This document shows, piece by piece, positions 7,733 to 16,673 of a DNA stretch of 42,842 nucleotides (the stretch's first letter is position 1; each line of letters begins with the position of its first letter). This DNA comes from Chitinophagaceae bacterium. Lineage in GTDB: Bacteria; Bacteroidota; Bacteroidia; Chitinophagales; Chitinophagaceae. The translations under genes and the position numbers were made by a program. The DNA lies in assembly GCA_947455215.1 (NCBI GenBank), contig CANGNA010000035.1, forward strand, positions 1 to 42,842, in the 5' to 3' direction. The notes beneath the pieces are model-generated. The model ran no database searches, was not told where the DNA came from, and was given only the letters and a program-made list of their open reading frames with translations.

Positions 7733-9694
7733 ATGAAAATCAGGTTTTTACTAATAGCTGCGGCAACGATGGCCACCCGCGTAGCGATGGCCCAGGATGA
7801 TGAGCGCGTGGTGCGGCATAAAGAGGAGCAGACCAAACACGACTATACGCTTAGCAAGATAAACCCCGAGTTGCTGAAAGGTGCTGATGCCATTGTGCGG
7901 GATGCGCATACCATTATAGACATCCAGGCGGCTGATGAGGTGCATGTAACAGAATGGTATGCCATAACTATACTGAACGAACACGGTGACCGCTTTGCCC
8001 GGTTGGAAGAAAGCCATGACAGGCACCGGAAGATAACGGGCGTGCAGGCCTGGTTATACGATAAGAACAATGAGAACCGGGGCAGGCTAAAGAAAGCACA
8101 ACTGGTAGAAAGCAGCTATACGACCGATGCTTTTTTCGATGAAATAAGAACTACATCATACGACTTTGGTTTTAAAGAGTACCCGTATACAGTGGTTTAT
8201 AAGATAGAGAAAGACTACAAGACCACCTTCCTGGTGCCGGCGTGGTATCCGCAGCCGGGATATGATTGCAGCGTAGAAAAAGCAGATATAAGGGTGACAA
8301 GTGTACCGGGTATAAAGGTGAACTACCGTATGGTGCAGTCAAGTATTACGCCTACAGAAAATAAAGCGGAAGACGGCGTAACCATTAAGGCTACAGTGAA
8401 GGACCTGAAAGTGCGCGACAGATGGGATATGTTCTCTGATGTGGAAAAGGGATATCTACCGTGTATGCAGCTTACTTGCGACCAGGTGGTTTTAGGTGAG
8501 TACACCGGCAACCTCACCACCTGGAAAGACTGGGGCACTTTTGTATATAAAGTGAATGCTGACCGGGATAAGTTACCCGACGGCACAGTGAAGATGGTGC
8601 ATGCGTTTACGGATACCTGTACATCTGCCCATAGTAAAGTGGCAGTGCTGTATCGATACCTGCAGCAGAACACGCGGTATGTAAATATTATGTTGGGTAT
8701 TGGCGGTTGGCAGGCAATGGAAGCGGGTAAGGTGGCTGAAAAGGGATATGGTGATTGTAAGGGGCTGGCCAATTATATGAAGGCGCTGCTGAAAGAGACT
8801 GGTATTGTGTCGAACCTGGTATTGGTAGAAGGCGATGTGATCCCTGCCCGAACCATGGATGACGATCACCCGTATCATGCCTTTAACCATATGATATTGT
8901 GTGTGCCACTGCCCAAAGACACCTTGTGGCTCGATTGCACCTCGAAGCATGACCCGGCAGGTTACCTTGCAGCATTTACCAGCAATCGTAAAGTGCTGAT
9001 GCTGACAGATAATGGTGGTATAGTGGCCAGAACACCGGCCTATGCCGCTACACAAAACAGGATATCAAGGTCTGCCAATATCACTATAAATGAAAAGGGT
9101 GAATGGAACGGGACGGTGAACGCAATTTACTCAGGGTATTGGTGGGATATGGAAAATCATGTGCTGTACGATACTAAAAAAGAGGTGTCAGATTATTTTA
9201 ACGCTAAACTCCAGCTGGCCACTTATAGTGTAGGTGATTATTCGGTAACCAATCGCGTTGCCGGCGATAATATCCCTTATTTAAATGAGCAGATAACGTT
9301 TAGCGGCAGCGGTAACATATCTAAGGCCGGCAGCAGGATGTTCTTTTCGCCAAGAATATTCGGCGGTGTAGCAGCCGTTTCTGAAAGCACTGCCCCTCGG
9401 GTAGATTCGTTCCGCCTGCAAACTACTTACCAGGTGGCAGATACCACCACGATCACGCTATCCGGTACTTTTGATGCGGAGAAGGTTGCGAAAGATATAG
9501 ATGTAGAGCACCCATTTGGGTCTTTCCATTCCAAAGCCAGCTTCACTAAGGGTAACGAGCTACGTATCGTATCGGTGTACACGGTAAAAAGTGGTCGCTA
9601 CGCGCCGGCCTTGTTTGCCGACTACCAGAAAATGGCCAGGATGTTCAATAGTGGAGCAGCATACGATAAGGTGGTGCTCAACAAGAAGGGCTGA
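7733..9694 (+). CDS. DUF3857 and transglutaminase-domain exported protein with intact triad
   Basis: 653 residues with a signal peptide (MKIRFLLIAAATMATRVAMA), a DUF3857 domain at about 55-250 and a transglutaminase core at about 285-405, then a beta-rich tail. The catalytic triad is visible: Cys342 in GYGDCKGLANY, His386 in HAFNHMILCVP and Asp401 in TLWLDCTSK. This points to a papain-like fold acting on peptide or amide bonds in the periplasm; the natural substrate is unknown. The start lies 7 bases after the stop of the degenerate paralogue, so both are made together. Its TGA ends at 9694 and the opposing antiporter gene ends at 9695, so the convergent stops abut with no room for a terminator. 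Confidence 0.9.
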   Translation: MKIRFLLIAAATMATRVAMAQDDERVVRHKEEQTKHDYTLSKINPELLKGADAIVRDAHTIIDIQAADEVHVTEWYAITILNEHGDRFARLEESHDRHRKITGVQAWLYDKNNENRGRLKKAQLVESSYTTDAFFDEIRTTSYDFGFKEYPYTVVYKIEKDYKTTFLVPAWYPQPGYDCSVEKADIRVTSVPGIKVNYRMVQSSITPTENKAEDGVTIKATVKDLKVRDRWDMFSDVEKGYLPCMQLTCDQVVLGEYTGNLTTWKDWGTFVYKVNADRDKLPDGTVKMVHAFTDTCTSAHSKVAVLYRYLQQNTRYVNIMLGIGGWQAMEAGKVAEKGYGDCKGLANYMKALLKETGIVSNLVLVEGDVIPARTMDDDHPYHAFNHMILCVPLPKDTLWLDCTSKHDPAGYLAAFTSNRKVLMLTDNGGIVARTPAYAATQNRISRSANITINEKGEWNGTVNAIYSGYWWDMENHVLYDTKKEVSDYFNAKLQLATYSVGDYSVTNRVAGDNIPYLNEQITFSGSGNISKAGSRMFFSPRIFGGVAAVSESTAPRVDSFRLQTTYQVADTTTITLSGTFDAEKVAKDIDVEHPFGSFHSKASFTKGNELRIVSVYTVKSGRYAPALFADYQKMARMFNSGAAYDKVVLNKKG

Positions 9695-10936
9695 TCATTT
9701 AGACTGTGTTAGCCGCTTATACACCGGGCCGATGGTAAGCCCTTGTACAATGATGGAGAAGATAACGATGGTATAGGTGATGGATACGAACAGGTCTTTA
9801 TAATTGCCAGCGGGTAAGGAAAGTGCAAGCGCTATCGACAACCCGCCTCTCAGCCCGCCCCAGGTGAGGATGGCTATGGCATGGCGTTCAAACTTCATGC
9901 GGGCCTTTAATACCAATACGGGCAAAGCCACAGACACCCACCTGGCCAGTAGCACCAGGAGTACGCATGTGATGGCAATGACCACTATAAGACCATTCAG
10001 CTTTACCACTACCATCTCAAAGCCCATCAGCAGGAACAGTACGGCGTTCAGCACCTCGTCTACCAGTTCCCAGAATTTGTTGAAATGGTACCTGTTGCTT
10101 TCCGATAATGTATCGCCACGACCCTTATTGCCTGTAATAATGCCGGCAACCACCATAGCCAGCGGTCCCGATGTGCCTATCTTATTAGCCACCATATAGC
10201 CGCCCATTACCAGGGCAATGCTGATCAGCACCTCTATCTCATACTTATCTATAGATCGTACCAGGTAGTAGCCTGCATAGCCCAGCAGTGCGCCAAACAG
10301 CAATCCGCCGCCGGCCTCGCGTAGTAACAGCAAGGCTACATCAGTGCCGGAAAAATTGCCTGGCCCTTTCTGTGACACCTCGAGTATGGTAAGGAAAACA
10401 ACAACGGCCACACCATCGTTAAATAACGACTCTCCGGCTATTTTCAGTTCCATAGACTTTTTCAGGCCGGCTTGTTTCAGTATAGATAATACCGCAATGG
10501 GGTCAGTAGGGGATATAAGCGCAGCAAACAGCAGGCAATGGATATAGGCAATATCTAAGTGGAAAAGGCCAAGCAACAGATACAACAGGCTGCCAATGAA
10601 AAAGGTGGATATCACCACACCTACAGTTGATAACGCTATTATGGGTACCAGTTCGTTCTTTAGTTCGCCTGCTTTTATGTGTATAGACCCTGCGAACAAC
10701 ATAAAGCCCAGCATACCGTCTATCAGTAACCTGTGGAAGTCGATAGAGGTAATAATAGAGATCAGCGCACTTGAATGTTCCGGGAATGCCTTTGCAGAGA
10801 CTACCAACACCACCGATGCACCCAGCGATAAGGACATGATACCGATGGTAGGCGTCCAGCGGATGAACCTATGATTGATATAGGAAAATGCCGCAGCAAG
10901 ACATATGATGAAGACGAATACCTCGTATTGGTGCAT
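9695..10936 (-). CDS. Na+/H+ antiporter, CPA1 (NhaP-like) family
   Basis: 413 residues from the ATG at 10936, chosen because hydrophobic sequence starts at once (MHQYEVFVFIICLAAAF); a start at 10975 would add 13 residues. About 12 membrane segments are visible. Family hallmarks are FAALISPTDPIAVLSILK, the ion-binding AGESLFNDGVAVVVF (Asp of the ND pair) and ILTWGGLRGGLSIALALSLP. Members of the CPA1 group exchange sodium or potassium for protons across the inner membrane and help in pH and salt balance. There is no C-terminal regulatory domain. TATCTTTA (10967-10960 on the minus strand) is a near match to a -7 element. No functional partner adjoins it. Confidence 0.93.
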   Translation of the reverse strand: MHQYEVFVFIICLAAAFSYINHRFIRWTPTIGIMSLSLGASVVLVVSAKAFPEHSSALISIITSIDFHRLLIDGMLGFMLFAGSIHIKAGELKNELVPIIALSTVGVVISTFFIGSLLYLLLGLFHLDIAYIHCLLFAALISPTDPIAVLSILKQAGLKKSMELKIAGESLFNDGVAVVVFLTILEVSQKGPGNFSGTDVALLLLREAGGGLLFGALLGYAGYYLVRSIDKYEIEVLISIALVMGGYMVANKIGTSGPLAMVVAGIITGNKGRGDTLSESNRYHFNKFWELVDEVLNAVLFLLMGFEMVVVKLNGLIVVIAITCVLLVLLARWVSVALPVLVLKARMKFERHAIAILTWGGLRGGLSIALALSLPAGNYKDLFVSITYTIVIFSIIVQGLTIGPVYKRLTQSK

Positions 10937-11009
10937 GAATAACCTTTTGTGCAGGTATATAAAGATACCACGCATTCAGGAAAAGGATGTGTCTTTTTAA
11001 GGTGCTGTA

Positions 11010-12089
11010 TTAGCGGGCAACGGTGATCCTGGTGGCTATAGCGTCGCCATTGGATGTGATGATGCTACACAGGTAATTACCCTGCAACAGTTGGGCAGTG
11101 GAAAGCTGCACAGTATGCTCTCCTGCGGTTTGTCCGGCCATAGACTGGCTTTGCAATACACGACCCTGCATATCCATCAAAGTGAGCGTAACAGTAGCTT
11201 GCTTATCCAGGCTGTAACGGATATTGGTTAAATCATTCGCAGGATTAGGGTAATTGCCGAAGAAAGTAAGCCCGTTGCGCACAACACCACCCACACCTGT
11301 AGGGTTACCCAATACAACTATCGGGAATATCGCCAGGTTGTTAAAGAGGGTATCGTTAGCGGTAAAGTTATCATGCCACACGTTATCCGACCACAGCGTA
11401 GCGTTCTGTACATTGATAACTGTGTCGTAGGTAGTATCGGTAGATTCGCCCAGGCCGGTGCTCATCACAATGCTGTATGGGCTTGAGCTCCTGTTGCCAT
11501 CGAGTGTGGAGTACAGGCCAATGGTATCGCCATTCAGCGTTGAGAAATGATAATTCATATCATAACCTACATAAAAAGACCCTTGCACGGTATCTGTACG
11601 GCGCGGAAAGAAGAATGACTTAACAGTATCCACTGTTGTGCCTATGCCCAGGTGTGTAACCGGCACGGTAACGGTATCCTGTCCCTGGTATGGCAGATCA
11701 CGGTAGGCGAGTGAGCCTGTAATGGCTGCCTGTGCTGTTGGCGACCATATCTTCAGGTTCACAGATTGCGTAGACGCAGGATTAACCGTACCTCCGAAAT
11801 GCGTCATAACACCAATGATCACGGCAGATGTGCCGCTGGTGGTGGTATAACGTTCAGCAAACCCCATATCATCATACACATTTGGGCCGGTAACATAGCC
11901 GCCGCCCGGGTAGCTATACATGGTCAGCGTATCACCGGAACCAATGTTGGTGAGTGCTGTTGTATCGCCGGCGGTGGTGGTACGTGCTGCAGCCGGGGCT
12001 ATAATATGTGGTGCACGGATGGCCTGGCGTTGTGCAAAAGCAAATGTGCTGAGGGTAGCAGATATGAGGAAAAGTATAGTATGCTTCAT
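11010..12089 (-). CDS. Secreted protein with T9SS type A sorting domain
   Basis: 359 residues with a signal peptide (MKHTILFLISATLSTFAFAQ) and a C-terminal T9SS sorting domain of about 80 residues that begins GNYPNPANDLTNIRYSL and contains MDMQGRVLQS and a final ITVAR. Such domains direct cargo across the outer membrane by the type IX system, where they are usually cleaved and the cargo attached to the surface or released. The region between (about 25-270) is Thr/Gly/Asp rich, without recognisable catalytic motifs, and looks beta-rich, so it may be an adhesin-like or structural domain. It lies 108 bases downstream of aroC on the same strand; no shared function is suggested. Confidence 0.9.
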   Translation of the reverse strand: MKHTILFLISATLSTFAFAQRQAIRAPHIIAPAAARTTTAGDTTALTNIGSGDTLTMYSYPGGGYVTGPNVYDDMGFAERYTTTSGTSAVIIGVMTHFGGTVNPASTQSVNLKIWSPTAQAAITGSLAYRDLPYQGQDTVTVPVTHLGIGTTVDTVKSFFFPRRTDTVQGSFYVGYDMNYHFSTLNGDTIGLYSTLDGNRSSSPYSIVMSTGLGESTDTTYDTVINVQNATLWSDNVWHDNFTANDTLFNNLAIFPIVVLGNPTGVGGVVRNGLTFFGNYPNPANDLTNIRYSLDKQATVTLTLMDMQGRVLQSQSMAGQTAGEHTVQLSTAQLLQGNYLCSIITSNGDAIATRITVAR

Positions 12090-12197
12090 CTATTGTGTGT
12101 AGTAATACCTTAAACAGTGTGGCAAGTTACGGAGTAACAGCCATGTGCGTGGCATAACCGGCTAAAAATTAGTTGCTTTTTGGTTATATTTAACTGT

Positions 12198-13187
12198 TTA
12201 GCGATGTGTGCTGGTGGCATTGTGCATCAGCAGTGCATCGGCCAGGGCTATAGCAGCCGCAGCCTCGGCAACCACCGGTACACGCAGGGCTATGCACAGA
12301 TCGTGGCGCCCCTTTACGGTAAACTGCTCCACGCTTTGGGTAGTTTTGTTCCAGGTATGTTGTTCTTTCGGCGTGCTGCTGGTAGGCTTCACCGCTATGC
12401 GGAACACCAGTTCGTTACCGTTAGTGATGCCGCCATTGATACCACCCGCATGGTTGGTAGCGGTGTTCCCTGCCTCATCAATTATAGCGTCGTTGTGTGT
12501 GCTGCCGGTCATTTTAGCTGCTGCAAACCCGCTGCCAAATTCTATACCCTTAATAGCAGGGATAGAAAAAGCCATATGCGCAATGGTCGATTCTATAGAG
12601 TTAAAGAACGGTTCGCCCAGCCCTACAGGCAGTCCATTTACCCGGCATTCTACAATACCGCCAATGCTGTCCTGGTCGGCTACAGCCTTTGCTATGGCCG
12701 CTTCAATATCCGTATTGCCACCGGCTTCTATCAGCCTGGCTTCAACGGTCATGCCCTTAAGTACCTTTTTCGCTATCATTCCTGCCGCTACTAATGCAAC
12801 AGTAAGCCTGCCCGATGAATGACCGCCACCTCTATAGTCATTAAAACCATTGAACTTCCTATCCAGCACAAAGTCGGCATGGCCGGGGCGTGGTGTAGCC
12901 CGTAGAGCTTCGTAATCGCCGGAGCGGGTATTGTTGTTCTGAAACAACACAGTGAGCGGAGCACCCGTAGTGGTATCGTTAAAAACACCGGTAGCCAGGT
13001 TGGGCATATCTTCCTCCTTACGTGGGGTAGTACCTGCTGCACCGGCTTTGCGGCGCTCAAGGTCAGGTAGCAGGTCGTTGGCCGACAGGCTGATACCTGC
13101 AGGAACACCGTCTATGGTTACCCCTACCAATGATCCGTGTGATTCGCCAAAAATGCTTAACCTGAAAATAGTACCAAATGTATTCAT
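12198..13187 (-). CDS. aroC: Chorismate synthase
   Basis: 329 residues. It converts 5-enolpyruvylshikimate-3-phosphate to chorismate using reduced FMN, the last step of the common aromatic pathway. Signatures are the N-terminal RLSIFGESHGSLVGVTIDG, the basic ERRKAGAAGTTPRKEED, the GRLT region in DYRGGGHSSGRLTVALV, and THNDAIIDEAG...NHAGGINGGITNG near the C terminus. The length is slightly below the usual 350-360. Its ATG overlaps the aroA stop in ATGA (13187-13184), indicating translational coupling, and aroB lies just upstream, so three shikimate steps are made from one transcript. Confidence 0.97.
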   Translation of the reverse strand: MNTFGTIFRLSIFGESHGSLVGVTIDGVPAGISLSANDLLPDLERRKAGAAGTTPRKEEDMPNLATGVFNDTTTGAPLTVLFQNNNTRSGDYEALRATPRPGHADFVLDRKFNGFNDYRGGGHSSGRLTVALVAAGMIAKKVLKGMTVEARLIEAGGNTDIEAAIAKAVADQDSIGGIVECRVNGLPVGLGEPFFNSIESTIAHMAFSIPAIKGIEFGSGFAAAKMTGSTHNDAIIDEAGNTATNHAGGINGGITNGNELVFRIAVKPTSSTPKEQHTWNKTTQSVEQFTVKGRHDLCIALRVPVVAEAAAAIALADALLMHNATSTHR

Positions 13188-14458
13188 CGGCCGGCTGTTG
13201 TGTTTACGCCCAGCAAAGATAATGTGTTAAAGAAGCCGGGGTACGATTTGTTTACAGCCTCTGCTCCGTTTATGTCTACCTGCCCCGATGCATTAAGTGC
13301 GCCTACAGCAGCAGCCATCACTATCCTATGGTCGGCATAACCATCTATAACCGTGCCGCGCAGCTTTTGCACACCTTCTATGCACAGCGTATCGTCTTCA
13401 ATAGAAAAAGGCACATCAAATCCTTCCAGCATTTCCGATATGCTTTCTGCACGGTTGCTCTCCTTGGCAAACAGGCGATGCACGCCGGTTATCCTGCTGT
13501 CACCCATGCAATTGGCTGCCAGTACGGCCAGGATGGGGAAGAGGTCGGGCGAGTCTGTAGCATCGTACTCAAAACCGTTGAGCCTGGAGTTTTTCACTTG
13601 TATGGATGATCCCGACACAGCAATATCAGCTCCGGCATTGTGCAATATATCGTAGATGGCCCTGTCGGCCTGCTGCGAATGTATGTCCAGGTTATTGACA
13701 ATAACATCGCCGGCAATGGCACCGGCCACCAGCAGGTTGGCAGCGCCGCTCCAATCGCCCTCCACATTTATGGTCACTTGTTCGGGAACTGTAAAGGCTA
13801 CTGGGTCTATATCAAACTCTTTGTATTGTTTGTGCGTTATTGGCCGTCCGCATTGGGCTAATACGGCCAGCGTCATATCTATATAGGGCTTGCTGGTTAA
13901 TTTTTGCACGGTCAGTGTAATAGGCTGCTGTGCCGCATAACTCAGCGCAAACAACAACCCGCTCACCAGTTGTGATCCCCCCGAAGCGTCAACCGTTATA
14001 TTATCGGGTACCACCGGACCTTGTATAGAAATAGGGATAAACCCATTGAAATTCAGAAGTTTAGCGCCTAGTGCTTTAAGCGATTGCTCTACACCCGTAA
14101 GTGGTCGTTTCAATAAAGTATCTTCCCCGGTAATGGTCAGCCGCTGGTCTGATACTGCTGCAATAGGGATGAACAGCCGGGCTGCCAGGCCGCTTTCGCC
14201 CACGTTTACTGTATCCGTTATTGGTACTACACCGGTACTGGATATTTCTATTTTACCCCGCGTTCTTTGTTTAATGGTAGCCCCCAGTGCTTGTATGGCA
14301 TCAAGTGCGGCCAGTTCATCGTTGCTATCTCCGGCATTGCTGATGATGGTAGTGCCATGATGCAGCAATGCAGCCGCATAGGCCCTTTGCGTCATGCTTT
14401 TGGACGATGGTGCAACGGCTGCGCCATTAATATTACCGGGATATACAGTTACCCGCAT
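13184..14458 (-). CDS. aroA: 3-phosphoshikimate 1-carboxyvinyltransferase (EPSP synthase)
   Basis: 424 residues. It joins phosphoenolpyruvate to shikimate-3-phosphate. Visible motifs are SSKSMTQRA (Lys20, Ser21, Arg25), DASGGSQLVSGLLFAL, YDATDSPDLFPILAVLA (catalytic aspartate), FAKESNRAESISEML, ADHRIVMAAAVGAL and NKSYPGFFNTL. The loop that reads GNAGTAMRPL in the E. coli enzyme is GESGLAARLF here, so the positions matching Thr97 and Pro101 are both leucine. This form is common in Bacteroidota and differs from glyphosate-sensitive class I enzymes. The start overlaps the end of aroB by 10 bases, and the stop overlaps the aroC start by 4 bases, so the three genes form a tight operon. Confidence 0.97.
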   Translation of the reverse strand: MRVTVYPGNINGAAVAPSSKSMTQRAYAAALLHHGTTIISNAGDSNDELAALDAIQALGATIKQRTRGKIEISSTGVVPITDTVNVGESGLAARLFIPIAAVSDQRLTITGEDTLLKRPLTGVEQSLKALGAKLLNFNGFIPISIQGPVVPDNITVDASGGSQLVSGLLFALSYAAQQPITLTVQKLTSKPYIDMTLAVLAQCGRPITHKQYKEFDIDPVAFTVPEQVTINVEGDWSGAANLLVAGAIAGDVIVNNLDIHSQQADRAIYDILHNAGADIAVSGSSIQVKNSRLNGFEYDATDSPDLFPILAVLAANCMGDSRITGVHRLFAKESNRAESISEMLEGFDVPFSIEDDTLCIEGVQKLRGTVIDGYADHRIVMAAAVGALNASGQVDINGAEAVNKSYPGFFNTLSLLGVNTTAGR

Positions 14459-15468
14459 TGGTGTAAGGCGTTTTCTATGGTGGTAAAAGGAAGCGGCTGA
14501 ATAACAGCATGGCCAATGTCGTGGAGTAATATGTAGTCTATGTTGCCCGATGCCCGCTTCTTGTCCATCTTCAGGATCTCCATGGCCCGCGGCACATCGA
14601 TGTCGTATGCTACCGGCAGATCATATTGTTGCAATATAGATCGTAATGCCTCGGTATGGCTATGGTCCATACCCAGCACTTCTTCCGATAGTTGCATAGC
14701 CACCATCATCCCTATAGCTACTGCCTGTCCGTGCGGCAGATCGTAGAGGTTCTCAATAGCATGAGCGGCCGTATGCCCGAAGTTCAGCAACTTACGCTCT
14801 GCTTTTTCATGTTCGTCGGCTATTACTATTTTATTCTTCCAGCCTACACAGGTCTCTATTATTTGCTGCATGGCAGTGGTATTGTTCCTGTAGTAGGTTA
14901 TATCATGCTTACCCAGTTCATCAAATAATGGCTTGTCAAACAGGCAGGCGTACTTGATCACCTCAGCAAAGCCATTGCTCCATTCAGTTGCCGGCAGTGT
15001 GCTGAGCAGCGATACATCCAGGCTGATACTATCAGGCTGTACGATGGTGCCTGTGATGTTTTTATGCAGGCCAATGTTCACACCATTTTTGCCGCCTATC
15101 GCAGCATCTACCATGGCCAGTACCGATGTGGGTGCGAAGCCAAACGCAATACCCCGCATATAGGTGGCTGCAACAAACCCGGCAATATCAGTTACCACAC
15201 CGCCGCCTACACCTATTAATACAGATGCACGCGTCGCTTCCAGCTCTAATAACTGTTTGCAGATATATTCTATGGTCTGCAGGTGTTTGTGTTGTTCGCC
15301 GGCTGGTATGATAATGGTTTTGCGCCCTTCAAAAAGGTGCGGTAGCGCCGCGGCTACATGCTCATCAGTAAGCAGTATGACGTCCCGACCACTGTATATG
15401 GCAGCTATCTGCACTGGGCCGCTGTAAAAATGTACATCGCCCGATGGGAACGAGACTGTTTCTTGCAT
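14449..15468 (-). CDS. aroB: 3-dehydroquinate synthase
   Basis: 339 residues from the ATG at 15468. It makes 3-dehydroquinate from DAHP with NAD and a divalent metal. Recognisable parts are GEQHK, GVGGGVVTDIAGFVAATYMR (nucleotide binding), TSVLAMVDAAIGGKNGVN (phosphate site), the metal-binding LLNFGHTAAHAIE, and PHGQAVAIGM. A start six codons earlier (15486) is possible, but TAATTTTG on the minus strand at 15491-15484 matches a -7 promoter element, and transcription from there would begin downstream of that codon. It is the first gene of the aroB-aroA-aroC operon. Confidence 0.96.
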   Translation of the reverse strand: MQETVSFPSGDVHFYSGPVQIAAIYSGRDVILLTDEHVAAALPHLFEGRKTIIIPAGEQHKHLQTIEYICKQLLELEATRASVLIGVGGGVVTDIAGFVAATYMRGIAFGFAPTSVLAMVDAAIGGKNGVNIGLHKNITGTIVQPDSISLDVSLLSTLPATEWSNGFAEVIKYACLFDKPLFDELGKHDITYYRNNTTAMQQIIETCVGWKNKIVIADEHEKAERKLLNFGHTAAHAIENLYDLPHGQAVAIGMMVAMQLSEEVLGMDHSHTEALRSILQQYDLPVAYDIDVPRAMEILKMDKKRASGNIDYILLHDIGHAVIQPLPFTTIENALHQCG

Positions 15469-15483
15469 ACTGGTGTAATGATA

Positions 15484-15491
15484 CAAAATTA
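15484..15491 (-). promoter_or_regulatory. -7 element (TAATTTTG) of the aro operon
   Basis: Exact TAnnTTTG match on the minus strand, 16 bases before the chosen aroB start. No good -33 TTG is at 19-21 bases; the nearest TTG leaves a spacer of only 14. Confidence 0.5.
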
Positions 15492-15555
15492 CACGATTAC
15501 GGCTTCAATGCGCTGTGGCACGGTATTTAAAGTAATAGCAAAAAAATAATCATCA

Positions 15556-15786
15556 ATGAAAAACCTGGTATTATTGTGTGCCGCCGCATTGCTTACAGCA
15601 TCGGTAGTCACCGCCCAAGACAAAGACAAGACAACCCACACGCAGGTTGTAAAGGACGAGAAAACGGTAAAGAAAACATCTACTGTTCCTCAGAAAGTGC
15701 ACAACACCTTCAGCAAAAAGAAGCACTACAACGGTAAAAAGAGCACACATGTTAAAGAGACCAAAACTGAAACTACAACTAAGTAA
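15556..15786 (+). CDS. Small exported Lys/Thr-rich protein of unknown function
   Basis: 76 residues: a signal peptide (MKNLVLLCAAALLTASVVTA, cleavage probably before QDKDK) followed by about 55 residues that are almost all Lys, Thr, Asp, Glu, His and Val (KDKTTHTQVVKDEKTVKKTS and similar), with no hydrophobic core. The mature part should be disordered and strongly basic, like small periplasmic proteins of unknown role seen in Bacteroidota. It has its own hairpin terminator 26 bases after the stop and stands alone between the divergent aro operon and the response-regulator gene. No family is recognised. Confidence 0.8.
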   Translation: MKNLVLLCAAALLTASVVTAQDKDKTTHTQVVKDEKTVKKTSTVPQKVHNTFSKKKHYNGKKSTHVKETKTETTTK

Positions 15787-15811
15787 GTGATGATCGGTTA
15801 ATGTGTGAAAA

Positions 15812-15845
15812 GCCACCCGGCAAGGGTGGCCTTTCTGCTTTTTGT
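15812..15845 (+). terminator. Intrinsic terminator after the small exported protein gene
   Basis: GCCACCC / GGGTGGC arms with a 5-base loop, then CTTTCTGCTTTTT. Confidence 0.8.
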
Positions 15846-15846
15846 G

Positions 15847-15877
15847 TTGCATAATTGGTGTTGGCTACATATCTTTG
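15847..15877 (+). promoter_or_regulatory. Response-regulator promoter, TTG-N20-TATCTTTG
   Basis: TTG at 15847-15849 and TATCTTTG at 15870-15877 are separated by 20 bases, fitting the Bacteroidota -33/-7 consensus. The ATG follows 42 bases later. Confidence 0.75.
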
Positions 15878-15919
15878 TTGTTAACAAATTATTTGCAATA
15901 GCAAAATAAAAAGCGGCGT

Positions 15920-16669
15920 ATGGATCAGGCTATTACTTATATCATTATCGACGATGACGGTTTTCACAATCGTTTGTGTACCATCTCTATTAACAAATTT
16001 CGTCCCAAAGCAGAGGTGATCAGTTTTACCGAACCGGAGCAGGCATTATCGCATATTAGGAACACGTATAGTGGGCAGGTTGCCCGGCCAACAATACTAT
16101 TGCTGGATCTGAACATGCCATTCATGAATGGATGGGAATTCCTGGAACAATTCGAGGAAATGGATAAGCGCATAAAAGCTCAGTTGGATATTTACATCCT
16201 GACCTCATCTATAGATACACGCGACAGAGAAAGAGCCTGGAACAATGATATGATCTGCGGTTTTATGGAAAAGCCGCTGAATGAATACCAGCTGGACTCT
16301 ATGGCCTTTGTTAAAAACCTTAAAGACGCCAGCCCCGTATTGGATAGTGCTATACAAACTGATCCGGTAAAATATTACCTTGGCATAGAAGAACGTCAAT
16401 TGTTGGAAAAGATACTGCCTAATTTTCAACTGAATGAGGTAGTGCAAGTACAGAAATGCATCAGGTCGTTGCAGGGAGAAAGGCCGGAGTTGCGCAATAT
16501 GCCTACCAATCTTTATACCGATAACATCAAGTCATTCCTCATCGCTAATAAGTTTGCCCACAATCTTTCCGGTGATCCGCTTATCAACAAAAAGGGCATC
16601 GACCTGATGATGGCCGGCAGCCTGCATGAATATGAGAAGTTGGAGCATCAGCGCGCAATGGCATCATAA
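15920..16669 (+). CDS. Response regulator with uncharacterised C-terminal domain
   Basis: 249 residues. The receiver domain (about 1-130) has the acidic cluster Asp11-13, the phosphoacceptor Asp63 in ILLLDLNMPFMNGWEF, Thr95/Ser96 in ILTSS and Lys118 in FMEKPL. The remaining 120 residues match no output domain I recognise: no LytTR, winged-helix OmpR, AAA+ or GGDEF signature. The last part (DPLINKKGIDLMMAGSLHEY) faintly resembles the end of small winged-helix-like domains found in Bacteroidota, which is only a suggestion. The gene faces the histidine kinase gene, the two stops being 4 bases apart, so the two may form a two-component pair. A good promoter lies upstream. Confidence 0.88.
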   Translation: MDQAITYIIIDDDGFHNRLCTISINKFRPKAEVISFTEPEQALSHIRNTYSGQVARPTILLLDLNMPFMNGWEFLEQFEEMDKRIKAQLDIYILTSSIDTRDRERAWNNDMICGFMEKPLNEYQLDSMAFVKNLKDASPVLDSAIQTDPVKYYLGIEERQLLEKILPNFQLNEVVQVQKCIRSLQGERPELRNMPTNLYTDNIKSFLIANKFAHNLSGDPLINKKGIDLMMAGSLHEYEKLEHQRAMAS

Positions 16670-16673
16670 CAGG

